NCBI GenBank assembly: GCA_030652345.1
Contig: JAUSAU010000091.1
Coordinates: forward strand, 1-25,670
From: Coriobacteriia bacterium
Lineage (GTDB): Bacteria; Actinomycetota; Coriobacteriia; Anaerosomatales; PALSA-660
Direction of reading: 5' to 3'
DNA length: 25,670 bases
Position 1 is the first letter of the stretch, and every line of letters starts with the position of its first letter. Of the stretch, positions 15,302 to 25,366 are shown piece after piece. Both the position numbers and the translations under genes were made by a program. Below the pieces are notes generated by a model. It saw only the letters and a list, made by a program, of their open reading frames with translations, did not search any database and had not been told where the DNA came from.

Positions 15302-16417
15302 CTACTCGCTCGGTGTGCCGCACTGGGGACAGAACTTGGCGTCGGGCGCGAGAGGAGCGGCGCACTTCGCGCAGGACTTCTGAAGCGTCGTGCCGCACTG
15401 CGGGCAGAACTTCGCGTCCGGAGCGACCGGAGCGGCGCACTTCGGGCACGGGACCGTCGCCGGGGCGGCCGGCGCGGGTGCAGCGGCTGCTGCTGCTGCG
15501 GCCCCGGCCTCGGTCGCGGCCTGCTGGACCTGGCCGGACTGGATGCCGCCCGCGATGTTCTGGCCGATGCCGGCGCCGACGAACAGGCCGGCCATCGAGG
15601 ATCCGTCGCCGCCCTGCTTGAGGCCCTCGGCCGCGCCGAACATCGCCTCGGTCTGCGCCGCCGCCATGTAGCGGGGGTCGCCGGCCAGACGCATCTTGGC
15701 CATGCGGTCCTTGATCTCGAGCAGGCGCACGCGGTCGGCCTCGTCCATGTTGACGAGGAAGTCCTCGATGCGTGTGATCTGGAGGCCGAAGTTCGCGAGG
15801 TATTCGACCGCGGTCATCACGATGGTCTTCTCGAACTCGAGCGTGTAGGTGCCGTCGGTGACGTCGAGCAGGGACCACTTCTCGGCCTTCATCTTGGAGA
15901 AGACGACCGCGCGCAGGATCTTGGTCAGCTGGTCCTTGATGGCGTCGACGATGAACTCGTTGCCGTAGATCGGCTGGGTGCCGATCAGGTTGAGGATGAG
16001 CTTCGCCGGATCGACGACCTTGTAGACGAACTCGCCGAAGACGCCACAGCGGACGACCTCGCCGGTGCCGGGGTCCTCGACCTCGCCCATCGAGCCGCCG
16101 AACTTGTTGTTGGCGAACTCACGGCTGGAGACGAAGTAGAGCTCGGCCATGAGCGCGTTGCCGCCGGTGAACGAGTCGATCAGTCCGCCGAGGAACGGGA
16201 TCTGCGCACCGTCGAGCTTGTGCTGGCCACCGGGGAGGTAGCCGACGATCTCGCCCTTGTTCACGAAGTAGGCCCATTCGTCGGGCTGGACCGTGAGCAG
16301 GGAGAGCATGCGGATGTTGGTCTCGGGCCACTTGTAGACCACGAGGTCCTTGCTGGAATCGGGGCGGGCGATGAACTGTTGCTGGACTTCGCCCTTGAAG
16401 CCGTCCATGAATCCCAT
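15302..16417 (-). CDS. SPFH-domain (virion core protein/YdjI-like) protein with two C-terminal zinc ribbons
   Basis: A 371-residue cytoplasmic or membrane-peripheral protein. Residues 20-230 form an SPFH/band-7 domain of the YdjI type (VVYKWPETNIRMLSLLTVQPDEWAYFVNKGEI at the start; FGEFVYKVVDPAKLI; ITRIEDFLVNM). A short helical part with DRMAKMRLAGDPRYMAAAQTEAM follows, then a small-residue segment, an Ala-rich linker (305-320) and two nearly identical zinc ribbons (C324, C327, C338, C341 and C349, C352, C363, C366; both read CAAPxAPDAKFCPQCGT). No membrane segment is visible. Proteins of this type oligomerise on the membrane; YdjI of Bacillus subtilis is linked to PspA membrane-stress recruitment. 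It heads the cassette with two Tim44-like genes and has its own promoter. Confidence 0.85.
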   Translation of the reverse strand: MGFMDGFKGEVQQQFIARPDSSKDLVVYKWPETNIRMLSLLTVQPDEWAYFVNKGEIVGYLPGGQHKLDGAQIPFLGGLIDSFTGGNALMAELYFVSSREFANNKFGGSMGEVEDPGTGEVVRCGVFGEFVYKVVDPAKLILNLIGTQPIYGNEFIVDAIKDQLTKILRAVVFSKMKAEKWSLLDVTDGTYTLEFEKTIVMTAVEYLANFGLQITRIEDFLVNMDEADRVRLLEIKDRMAKMRLAGDPRYMAAAQTEAMFGAAEGLKQGGDGSSMAGLFVGAGIGQNIAGGIQSGQVQQAATEAGAAAAAAAAPAPAAPATVPCPKCAAPVAPDAKFCPQCGTTLQKSCAKCAAPLAPDAKFCPQCGTPSE

Positions 16418-16500
16418 GATGTCTCGCCTTTCGTCGTGTTCGCCCCGGCGGGTGCGCTCGCTCCGTGTCCGACGCGGTGCCGATGACCGACATGTTCCCG

Positions 16501-16529
16501 ATTGTCGGGCCGACGGCGGCGGCGGTCAA
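16501..16529 (-). promoter_or_regulatory. promoter for the SPFH/Tim44 cassette
   Basis: On the minus strand: TTGACC (16529-16524), a 17-nt spacer and GACAAT (16506-16501). This is among the best-matched housekeeping promoters in the window. It lies 84 nt before the SPFH start, in the gap after mqnC, so the cassette is transcribed separately from the mqn operon. Confidence 0.55.
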
Positions 16530-16584
16530 CGACGATGCGACGACTACACCGAGAGTTCACACGACGGGTCGGCGAGCGGCGAGG

Positions 16585-17700
16585 CTAGAAGCGCCTGACC
16601 TCGCGGTAGAGCGTGTCGCGCTGCACGGGTGTGAAGCCGGCGTCGCGGACGAGCCGCACGAGCTCCTCGCGGGCCAGCATGAAGCGCGTCCCGGCCGCGG
16701 CGACGACGTTCTCCTCGATCATCGTGGAGCCCATATCGTTCGCGCCCCAGCACAGGGCGAGCTGGCCGATCTTGCCGCCCTGGGTCACCCACGACGCCTG
16801 GATGTTCGTGACGTTGTCGAGGTAGAGGCGCGAGACGGCGAGTATGCGCAGGTACTCCCAGCCGCTCGCCGCGACGGCCGCCTCGGACTCGAGGTCGGTG
16901 TTGCCGGGCTGGAACGACCAGGGGATGAATGCGCGGAAGCCGACGTGCCCGGCTGCGACCGCCTCGTCCTGGACCTCGCGGACGCGGCGGAGGTGCTCGA
17001 CGCGTTCCTCGACCGTCTCGGTCCCGCCGAACATCATCGTCGCGGTCGTGGAGATGTCGAGGCGGTGGGCATCGCGCATGACGTCGAGCCACTGGTCGGA
17101 GGTGGCCTTCTTCGGGCTGACGTGTCCGCGGACGCGGTCGACGAGGATCTCGGCGCCGCCGCCGGGCAGCGAGTCGAGGCCGGCGTCGCGCAGGCGGCGC
17201 AGGACCTCGGTGGGCGTGAGCCCGGAGAGCTTCGAGAGGTGGTGGATCTCGGGAGGGCCGAAGCCGTGCACGTGGATGGGGTAGCGCGCCTTCAGTTCGC
17301 GCAGCATGCCCTCGTACCACTCGAGCGGGAGGTCGGGATGCATGCCGCCCTGGAGCAGGATCGCCGTGCCGTCGAGCGCGATCGTCTCCTCGACCTTCTC
17401 GTAGAGCGCCTCGGGGGACAGCACGTAGGCGTCGGGCGCGTCCGCGTCGCGGTAGAAGGCGCAGAAGCGGCAGCCCGAGACGCAGACGTTGGTGTAGTTG
17501 ACGTTGCGGTCGACGATGAACGTGACGGCGCGCCCGGGGTGGAGGCGGTCGCGCATGGCCGACGCCGCCGCGCCGAGCTGCAGCATGTCGGCGTCTCGCA
17601 GGAGCTGGAGTGCCTGCGCGTCGGTGAGGCGCAGGCCGCCGCCGGCCGCGGTGTTGGCGATCGCGGCCGCGGCGTCGCGGGGCCCGAGCGGGCTGACCAT
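16585..17700 (-). CDS. mqnC: cyclic dehypoxanthine futalosine synthase (radical SAM)
   Basis: A 371-residue radical SAM enzyme that cyclises dehypoxanthine futalosine in the futalosine route to menaquinone. The [4Fe-4S] site is C73-x3-C77-x2-C80 (CVSGCRFC). Family blocks follow: ILLQGGMHPDLPLEWYE, HVHGFGPPEIHHLSKLSG, DSLPGGGAEILVDRVR, TATMMFGGTETVEER, IPWSFQPGNT and the C-terminal DMGSTMIEENVV. QGGMHPD and the F-x-P-G-N-T segment separate it from MqnE. The start at 17700 overlaps nothing but lies 1 nt after the mqnA stop, with GGAGAGGA upstream. Third gene of the mqnE-mqnA-mqnC operon. Confidence 0.93.
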   Translation of the reverse strand: MVSPLGPRDAAAAIANTAAGGGLRLTDAQALQLLRDADMLQLGAAASAMRDRLHPGRAVTFIVDRNVNYTNVCVSGCRFCAFYRDADAPDAYVLSPEALYEKVEETIALDGTAILLQGGMHPDLPLEWYEGMLRELKARYPIHVHGFGPPEIHHLSKLSGLTPTEVLRRLRDAGLDSLPGGGAEILVDRVRGHVSPKKATSDQWLDVMRDAHRLDISTTATMMFGGTETVEERVEHLRRVREVQDEAVAAGHVGFRAFIPWSFQPGNTDLESEAAVAASGWEYLRILAVSRLYLDNVTNIQASWVTQGGKIGQLALCWGANDMGSTMIEENVVAAAGTRFMLAREELVRLVRDAGFTPVQRDTLYREVRRF

Positions 17701-17701
17701 C

Positions 17702-18535
17702 TTAGGAGTCCTCTCCGAAGACCCGGACGACAGGTACCTCGTCGAGTTGTCCGATGGCGGCCGCCTCGTCAAGGAAGCGGGCCATGCCCTCGCGGTAGCG
17801 GGGCTCGTAACGGAAGTGCAGCGCGTCGAAGTAGCTGCGGAAGCGCTCGGCGGGGAACGACTCCCATCGCGCGGCGTGCTCGGCGATGTCGTCGAGGTGG
17901 GCGCGGCAGTAGTCGAGCGAGCTGTCGAGCGCTCCGGCCACCGTCCGGACGGCCTCCGGCTCGCCGGTGGCGTAGTCGTTGCGCACAGCCCACACGGCGA
18001 AGACGAACGGCAGTCCGGTCCAGGACTTCCACTCGGTGCCGAGGTCGTAGGAGTGGAGGTGCTCGGGTGTCTCCCAGTAGGCGCGCAGGGCCTCGTCACC
18101 GATGAGGAGCGCCGCGTCGGCGTCACGCAGCATGGCGGGAAGGTCCGGCGGCATCTCGACGTAGTCGGGCGTCACGTTCCAGCGCTTCGCGAGCAGGACG
18201 CGCGCGAGTACCTGCGAGGTGCGCGAGGTGTTCGTGAGCGCGACGGTGCGACCCGAGAGCTCCTCTGCCGGGACCTTCGAGATCAGCAGGATCGACTGGA
18301 CCTCGCCGTCGGACGAGATCGCGATGTCGGGCAGGAGCACGAGCTCGTCGGCGTGGCGCGCGTACTCGATCGTCGGGATCGGGGCGATGTCGAGGCGGCC
18401 GTCGAGGATCTCGCCGACCAGGTCGGCCGGGTTCGCCTTGACCAGGTCCACGTCGAGCAGGACGTCTTGCTTGACCATGCCGTAGTACAGCGGCAGGCAG
18501 TTGATGAACTGGATGTGGCCGAGGCGCGGGCGCAT
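17702..18535 (-). CDS. mqnA: chorismate dehydratase, first step of the futalosine pathway
   Basis: A 277-residue enzyme with a periplasmic-binding-protein-like fold, working in the cytosol without a signal peptide. It removes water from chorismate to give 3-enolpyruvylbenzoate. Matching blocks: LGHIQFINCLPLYYG at the start, LDIAPIPTIEYAR, the loop ALTNTSRTSQVLARVLL, ALLIGDEALR and DLGTEWKSWTGLPFVFAVWAVR. The last of these is a strong MqnA hallmark. The gene starts 2 nt after the mqnE stop and ends 1 nt before mqnC, so the three are one transcript. Confidence 0.93.
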   Translation of the reverse strand: MRPRLGHIQFINCLPLYYGMVKQDVLLDVDLVKANPADLVGEILDGRLDIAPIPTIEYARHADELVLLPDIAISSDGEVQSILLISKVPAEELSGRTVALTNTSRTSQVLARVLLAKRWNVTPDYVEMPPDLPAMLRDADAALLIGDEALRAYWETPEHLHSYDLGTEWKSWTGLPFVFAVWAVRNDYATGEPEAVRTVAGALDSSLDYCRAHLDDIAEHAARWESFPAERFRSYFDALHFRYEPRYREGMARFLDEAAAIGQLDEVPVVRVFGEDS

Positions 18536-18537
18536 GC

Positions 18538-19725
18538 CTAACCCGCCGTGCCCGGAGGGAAGACGCCGACGAGCGGGGGCTCACCGATCGGCCCGGCGTG
18601 CCACGAGGGGGCGGCCGCCTCTTCCCCGTACATCTTCACGATGCGGTAGAGCGTGTCGCGTTCGACCGCGACGCGGCCGGTCTCGGCGACCATGCCGACG
18701 AGGTCCTCCTTGGAGAGCGCCTCGGGAGTGGTGGCTCCGGCCATGTGCGTGATGCGCTCCTCGACGACCGTGCCGTCGATGTCGTCCACGCCGAACGCGG
18801 TCGAGAGCTGGGCGACCTTGAGGCCGACCATGATCCAGAACGCCTTGATGTGCGGGATGTTGTCGAGCATCAGGCGCGCGATGGCGAGCGTCTTGAGGTC
18901 GTCGAAGCCGGTGGTCGCCGGCAGGTCGGCGAGCTCGGTGTTCGCGGGGTGGAAGGCGAGCGGGATGAAGGCGAGGAAGCCGCCGGAGACGTCCTGCTGC
19001 TCGCGCAGGCGGATGAGATGGTCGACCCGCTCCTCGAGCGTCTCGATGTGGCCGTAGAGCATGGTGCAGTTCGTCGAGATGCCGAGCGAGTGCGCCTCGC
19101 CGTGGATGCGCAGCCACACGTCGCCCTTCGTCTTCTTGTCCCAGGCGGCGATGCGTGTGCGGTCGGAGAAAATCTCGGCGCCGCCGCCGGGGAGCGCGTC
19201 GAGGCCGGCGTCGCGCAGGTCGCGCAGCACCTCGAGCGTCGGCTTGCCGCTGATGATCGCCATGTGCTCGATCTCGACGGCGGTGAACGCCTGGACGATC
19301 ACGTGCCGGGGCGTCGCCTCGCGGACGCGCCGGACCATGTCGAGGTAGAAGTCGTAGTCCCACTCGGGGTGGAGGCCCGAGACGATGTGGATCTCGTAGG
19401 CGCCGTCGGCGGCGCCGGCCGCGGCGGCCTCAGCCACCGTGTCGAGCGTCATCTCGTAGGCGCCCTCTTCGCCCTCGCTGCGGGCGAACGCGCAGAACTT
19501 GCAGCGGTTGCGGCAGATGTTGGTCGGGTTGATATGGCGGTTGACCATGAAGTAGACGCGGTCTCCGCTGATGCGGCGCCGTGCGAAGTCAGCCATCTGG
19601 CCGATGCCGAGCAAGTCGTCGCTCGCGTACAGCGCGATGCCGTCCTTGCGGGACAGACGCGTGCCGGCGGCGACCTTCTCCGCGATGGGGGCGAGCGCAG
19701 GGTCGGTGAGATAGAAGTGGGTCAC
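18538..19725 (-). CDS. mqnE: aminodeoxyfutalosine synthase (radical SAM)
   Basis: A 395-residue radical SAM enzyme that joins 3-enolpyruvylbenzoate to S-adenosylmethionine, giving aminofutalosine. Cluster ligands C71-x3-C75-x2-C78 (CRNRCKFC) follow NRHINPTNI. MqnE blocks: IHIVSGLHPEWDYDFY, VQAFTAVEIEHMA, DALPGGGAEIFSDRTR, TNCTMLYGHIETLEER, IPLAFHPANTEL and the C-terminal DIDGTVVEERITHMAGA. A tail of about 28 residues, rich in Pro and Gly, follows the last helix. The GTG start at 19725 has AAGGAG 7 nt upstream. It is the first gene of the operon and divergent from tilS. Confidence 0.93.
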   Translation of the reverse strand: MTHFYLTDPALAPIAEKVAAGTRLSRKDGIALYASDDLLGIGQMADFARRRISGDRVYFMVNRHINPTNICRNRCKFCAFARSEGEEGAYEMTLDTVAEAAAAGAADGAYEIHIVSGLHPEWDYDFYLDMVRRVREATPRHVIVQAFTAVEIEHMAIISGKPTLEVLRDLRDAGLDALPGGGAEIFSDRTRIAAWDKKTKGDVWLRIHGEAHSLGISTNCTMLYGHIETLEERVDHLIRLREQQDVSGGFLAFIPLAFHPANTELADLPATTGFDDLKTLAIARLMLDNIPHIKAFWIMVGLKVAQLSTAFGVDDIDGTVVEERITHMAGATTPEALSKEDLVGMVAETGRVAVERDTLYRIVKMYGEEAAAPSWHAGPIGEPPLVGVFPPGTAG

Positions 19726-19797
19726 GGTGGTGCTCCTTGGTCGGCAAGGCCTGCTCGGTACCGGGGCGCCTTCGAGCGTCGTCCGGACAACCCGTCC

Positions 19798-19803
19798 AGC
19801 ATA
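19798..19803 (-). promoter_or_regulatory. weak candidate -10 box for mqnEAC
   Basis: Reads TATGCT on the minus strand, 73 nt before the mqnE start. No convincing -35 box was found at the right distance. Confidence 0.25.
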
Positions 19804-19888
19804 GGATTCCGCATCTGCGACCGCCACCCTGCATACGGATGCGCCGGGTCGAGCGGTCGCGGCCGTGGCGGGTGTCGGAGCCGGGGGG

Positions 19889-19894
19889 TACCCT
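19889..19894 (+). promoter_or_regulatory. -10 box of a probable leaderless promoter for tilS
   Basis: TACCCT ends 6 nt before the tilS ATG at 19901. There is no ribosome site between them, so the message probably starts at the ATG. The -35 region is unclear. Confidence 0.4.
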
Positions 19895-19900
19895 AGCCGC

Positions 19901-21313
19901 ATGAGAGGACTCATCGATATCGCGGCCGCGACGGCCGGTTCCCGCTCCCTGTTCGAGAGCGGGGCGCCGGTGCTCGCCATGGTGTCGGGCGGCGCTGACT
20001 CCACCGCGCTGCTGCGGCTGCTGGCCTCCGGGGCGCTCGGCGAGCGGTCCGTCTCGGTCCTGCACGTGAACCATCTCCTGCGCGGCGAGGCCGCGGACTC
20101 GGATCAGGCGGCGGTCGAGGCGCTGTGCGGCGAGCTCGGCATCGCGTGCCGGGTGGTCCGCTACGACGTCGGCGCGTACGCGGCGGAGGCGGGCCTCAAC
20201 CTCGAGGACGCGGGACGCAGGGTCCGCTACCGCTTCGCCGACGAGGAGCTCGACGCCCTGTGTGCCGCGAGCGGTGTCGACGCGCGACGGGGCCGCATCG
20301 CCACTGCTCACACGTTCGATGACCGCGCCGAGACGCTGCTCATGCGCCTCGCCCAGGGCAGCGGCGCGGGCGGGCTCGTCTCGCCACCGTACCGGCGCGG
20401 GCGGCTCGTGCGACCGCTGCTCGACTGCACCCGCGCCGAGGTGATCGCCTATCTCGAGGGCCTCGGTCAGGACTGGTGCGAGGACGCCTCCAATACAGAT
20501 GTCTCGCGTACACGCGCTCGCGTACGCGCGGAGCTCGTGCCGCTGCTGCGCGACATCAACCCGCGCTTCGATGAGGCGCTCGCGCGCACGGTCACGGTGC
20601 TCTCCGACGAGGACGAACTCCTCGCGGGGATGGCGTCGGCGTTCGCGGGCGACTTCGCGAGCGCATCGGCTGACGAGGTGCGCTTCGAGCGCTCGCGGAT
20701 GGCCACGCTTTCGCGCGCCATGATGCGGCGTGCGGTGCGCGCGGCCCTCTTCGACACCTTCCCGGACGCCACGCGCCTCGAGTTCGACCACGTCGAAGCG
20801 GTCTGCGACGGGATGGGGGTCGACGGCTTCGCGCGGGACCTTCCCGGGGGTCTGCGGGCCTTCGACGAATACGGTACACTCATCATTTCCCGGAGGCAGG
20901 ACGAGGCGGAGCCGATGGCACCCTCCTTGCTCACGATCCCGGGAACGGTCGACCTCGGCAGTGCGGGTACGCTCACCGCGACCGCAGCGAGTCCGGATGA
21001 TGTCGACGACGACCCGTTCACGGCGTTCGTCGACGCGGACCGGCTCCGCGGCGCTCTCACGGTGGACTCCCCGCGGCCCGGCGATCGGATGCGGCCGCTC
21101 GGCATGGAGGGAAGCCGCAAGTTGCAGGACGTCCTGACCGACGCGAAGGTGCCACGGCGCCGACGCGCGGCCACCCCCGTCGTCCGCGACGGTGAGTGCA
21201 TCGTCTGGCTCTCGGGACTCAGGATGAGCGAGGAGTACCGGGTGGGACCGGGCACTGTGCGTGCCGTCCGCCTGGGTTGGACCGGCCCGCGCACTGGAGA
21301 GGACCACGAGTGA
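19901..21313 (+). CDS. tilS: tRNA(Ile)-lysidine synthase
   Basis: A 470-residue ATP-dependent enzyme that changes C34 of the CAU-anticodon tRNA-Ile to lysidine, so that it reads AUA. The PP-loop motif is VSGGADST (28-35), and the N-domain continues with VLHVNHLLRG, CRVVRYDVGAYA and IATAHTFDDRAETLLMRLAQGSGAGGL, the last a strong TilS hallmark. The C-terminal TilS domain is visible as RPGDRMRPLGMEGSRKLQDVLTDAKVP and WLSGLRMSEEYRV. The length is usual. The start lacks a ribosome site but is preceded by a -10 box. It overlaps hpt by 4 nt. The order tilS-hpt-ftsH is widely conserved in Gram-positive bacteria. Confidence 0.94.
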   Translation: MRGLIDIAAATAGSRSLFESGAPVLAMVSGGADSTALLRLLASGALGERSVSVLHVNHLLRGEAADSDQAAVEALCGELGIACRVVRYDVGAYAAEAGLNLEDAGRRVRYRFADEELDALCAASGVDARRGRIATAHTFDDRAETLLMRLAQGSGAGGLVSPPYRRGRLVRPLLDCTRAEVIAYLEGLGQDWCEDASNTDVSRTRARVRAELVPLLRDINPRFDEALARTVTVLSDEDELLAGMASAFAGDFASASADEVRFERSRMATLSRAMMRRAVRAALFDTFPDATRLEFDHVEAVCDGMGVDGFARDLPGGLRAFDEYGTLIISRRQDEAEPMAPSLLTIPGTVDLGSAGTLTATAASPDDVDDDPFTAFVDADRLRGALTVDSPRPGDRMRPLGMEGSRKLQDVLTDAKVPRRRRAATPVVRDGECIVWLSGLRMSEEYRVGPGTVRAVRLGWTGPRTGEDHE

Positions 21314-21852
21314 TCCATCCCGACGTACAGGAGATCATCTTCTCCGAGGAGCAGGTGCAGGAGCGCATCCGCGAGATCGGTGCGGAGATCAGTCGCGACT
21401 ACGAGGGCCGCTCCGTCCTGCTGGTCGCGGTCCTGCGTGGTGCCGCGCTCTTCATCGCGGACCTCTCGCGCACGATCACGGTCCCCGTCCAGCTGGACTT
21501 CATGGCCGTCTCGTCGTACGGCTCGTCGACCAAGTCATCCGGCGTCGTTCGCATCCTCAAGGACCTGGACGAGACGATCGAGGGCCGCGACGTCATCGTC
21601 GTCGAGGACATCCTCGACACCGGACTGACCCTCAAGTACCTGCTCAAGAACCTCGCCAGCCGGAAGCCATCCAGCCTCGAGGTCGTCACGTTGTTGAGCA
21701 AGGAAGGCAAGCAGCGGGTACCTATCTCGTGCAAGTACGTCGGTTTCGTGGTCCCGGACGAGTTCGTCGTCGGCTACGGGCTCGACTATGCGGAACGCTA
21801 CCGCAACCTGCCCTACATCGGCGTGCTCCGGCCCGCCGCCTATCAGGACTGA
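21310..21852 (+). CDS. hpt: hypoxanthine phosphoribosyltransferase
   Basis: A 180-residue purine salvage enzyme that makes IMP (and GMP) from hypoxanthine (guanine) and PRPP. The PRPP-binding loop is VVEDILDTGLT (97-107), the flexible catalytic loop is SSYGSSTKSSG (69-78), and the C-terminal VGFVVPDEFVVGYGLDYAERYRNLPYIG is a family hallmark with the base-binding Val-Val-Pro-Asp. The GTG start overlaps the tilS stop (GTGA at 21310-21313) and has GGAGAGG upstream; a start upstream inside tilS is possible but would lengthen the protein beyond the usual size. It could reuse hypoxanthine released during futalosine processing. Confidence 0.94.
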   Translation: MIHPDVQEIIFSEEQVQERIREIGAEISRDYEGRSVLLVAVLRGAALFIADLSRTITVPVQLDFMAVSSYGSSTKSSGVVRILKDLDETIEGRDVIVVEDILDTGLTLKYLLKNLASRKPSSLEVVTLLSKEGKQRVPISCKYVGFVVPDEFVVGYGLDYAERYRNLPYIGVLRPAAYQD

Positions 21853-21883
21853 ACCGCACGAACCTCACTAGGAGGTCATCCGT

Positions 21884-23866
<1,983 letters not shown>

Positions 23867-23892
23867 CGTTCGTATCGACATGCACGACCACC

Positions 23893-23930
23893 CGGATGGG
23901 GGATACTGTGCGAACGGTGTTCCCCATCCG
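23893..23930 (+). terminator. hairpin between ftsH and folE
   Basis: CGGATGGGG (23893-23901) pairs with CCCCATCCG (23922-23930); the stem extends inward with G-U and A-U pairs to about 15 bp and a loop of about 8 nt. There is no T-tract. It may end or protect the ftsH message. A -10-like GATACT lies in its first arm. Confidence 0.55.
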
Positions 23931-23950
23931 CGCATGACGGAGGACAGACG

Positions 23951-24514
23951 ATGGACCGCGACAAGATAGAAGCAGGCGTCCGCCTCATCCTCGAGGGCGT
24001 TGGCGAGGATGTCGGCCGTGAGGGCCTCGCCGACACGCCGCGACGCGTCGCCGACATGTACGAGGAGGTCTTCGCGGGGCTCGAGCAGGACGCCGCCGAG
24101 CACTTCTGCGTGACGTTCGACGAGGGCCATCAGGAGATGGTGCTCGTCCGCGACATCCCGCTCTACTCCATCTGCGAGCACCATCTCGTGCCGTTCATGG
24201 GGCGCGCCCACGTCGCCTACATCCCGGGCAAGAGCGGCCGCATCTGCGGGCTCTCCAAGCTGGCGCGCGTCGTCGACGTCTTTGCGAAGCGTCCGCAGGT
24301 CCAGGAGCGGATCACGTCGCAGGTCGCGGACACCATCGTGCGCCATCTCGACCCCGCGGGCGTGATGGTGGTCATCGAGGCCGAGCACCTCTGCATGTCG
24401 ATGCGCGGTGTGAAGAAGCCCGGCGCGATCACGACGACATCGGCGGTGCGCGGCATCTTCCAGACTCGTGCCGCGACACGCGCCGAAGCGATGTCGCTGA
24501 TCAAGGGACGCTGA
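23951..24514 (+). CDS. folE: GTP cyclohydrolase I
   Basis: A 187-residue enzyme that starts folate synthesis by turning GTP into dihydroneopterin triphosphate. Zinc ligands C75 and H78 in [10 protein letters not shown] and C148 in [11 protein letters not shown] are present, as are [22 protein letters not shown] and [22 protein letters not shown]. The type is the canonical FolE1 (not FolE2), of normal length. GGAGGA lies about 8 nt before the ATG. It follows ftsH after 84 nt with a hairpin between, and folP starts 4 nt downstream. Confidence 0.95.
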   Translation: MDRDKIEAGVRLILEGVGEDVGREGLADTPRRVADMYEEVFAGLEQDAAEHFCVTFDEGHQEMVLVRDIPLYSICEHHLVPFMGRAHVAYIPGKSGRICGLSKLARVVDVFAKRPQVQERITSQVADTIVRHLDPAGVMVVIEAEHLCMSMRGVKKPGAITTTSAVRGIFQTRAATRAEAMSLIKGR

Positions 24515-24517
24515 GTC

Positions 24518-25366
24518 GTGGCCGACCGGATCTGGCGCTGCGGCACCAGGGCCCTCCTGCTCGACCGGCCGCTCGTCATGGGCGTGGTCAACGTCACCCC
24601 TGACTCGTTCTACGATGGCGGCGAGACGGCCGACCCGCTCTCCGCCCTCGCGCGCGGCCGCGAGCTCGCGGCCGCGGGGGCCGACATCATCGACGTCGGC
24701 GGCGAGTCGACCCGGCCGGGCGCGGCCCCGGTCGATCCCGCTGAGGAGATCGCCCGCGTGCGCCCGGTGATCAGCGCCCTGCTGCTCGAGGACCTCTGCG
24801 TCTCCGTCGACACCAGACACGCCCGCGTCGCCTCCGCATGCGCGGACGCCGGCGTACACATCATCAACGACGTCGCGGGCTTCCGCGACCGCGCGATGGT
24901 GAAGGTGGCCGCATCGTGCGACGCCGGGTTGGTCGTCATGCATATGGGCGGCGAGCCGGCCACGATGCAGGACGCGCCGGTCTACGACGATGTCGTCGCG
25001 GACGTTCGTGACTACCTCGAGCGACAGGCGTTCCGGCTGCGTGACGCCGGAGTCGCTCGCGACAGGATCGCGCTGGATCCCGGCATCGGTTTCGGCAAGA
25101 CGCTCGAGCACAACCTGGAGCTCCTCCGGCGCCTCGGCGAGATCGCCGCCTTGGGCTATCCCGTCGTCGTCGGGACGTCGCGCAAGCGCTTCATCGGGAC
25201 GCTGCTCGACGAGCCCGACGTGCGCCGTCGCCTGTGGGGCAGCGTCGGTGCCGCCGTCGCGGCCACCGCACGCGGTGCCGCGGTCGTGCGCGTCCACGAC
25301 GTGGGCGAGACGGTGCAGGCGCTCAAGGTCGCGCACGCCATCGACGCGGGGGAGGCGGCGTGGTGA
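24518..25366 (+). CDS. folP: dihydropteroate synthase
   Basis: A 282-residue TIM-barrel enzyme that joins p-aminobenzoate to the pterin and is the target of sulfonamides. The signature loops are VMGVVNVTPDSFYDGG (20-35) and DVGGESTRPGA (59-69); further on are SVDTRHARVA, IINDVAGF, LDPGIGFGKTLEHNLELLR, GTSRKRFIG and VRVHDV at the end. All catalytic loops look complete. The start is GTG, 4 nt after the folE stop. The 3' end overlaps folK by 4 nt (GTGA). Confidence 0.95.
   Translation: MADRIWRCGTRALLLDRPLVMGVVNVTPDSFYDGGETADPLSALARGRELAAAGADIIDVGGESTRPGAAPVDPAEEIARVRPVISALLLEDLCVSVDTRHARVASACADAGVHIINDVAGFRDRAMVKVAASCDAGLVVMHMGGEPATMQDAPVYDDVVADVRDYLERQAFRLRDAGVARDRIALDPGIGFGKTLEHNLELLRRLGEIAALGYPVVVGTSRKRFIGTLLDEPDVRRRLWGSVGAAVAATARGAAVVRVHDVGETVQALKVAHAIDAGEAAW

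Noticed and set aside
16465..19896. Long plus-strand open frames opposite mqnC, mqnA and mqnE
   Set aside because: The minus-strand genes have radical SAM and MqnA hallmarks and operon spacing; the opposite frames have neither.
19589..21307. 572-codon minus-strand open frame opposite tilS
   Set aside because: tilS is clear on the plus strand and overlaps hpt; the antisense frame shows no protein family.
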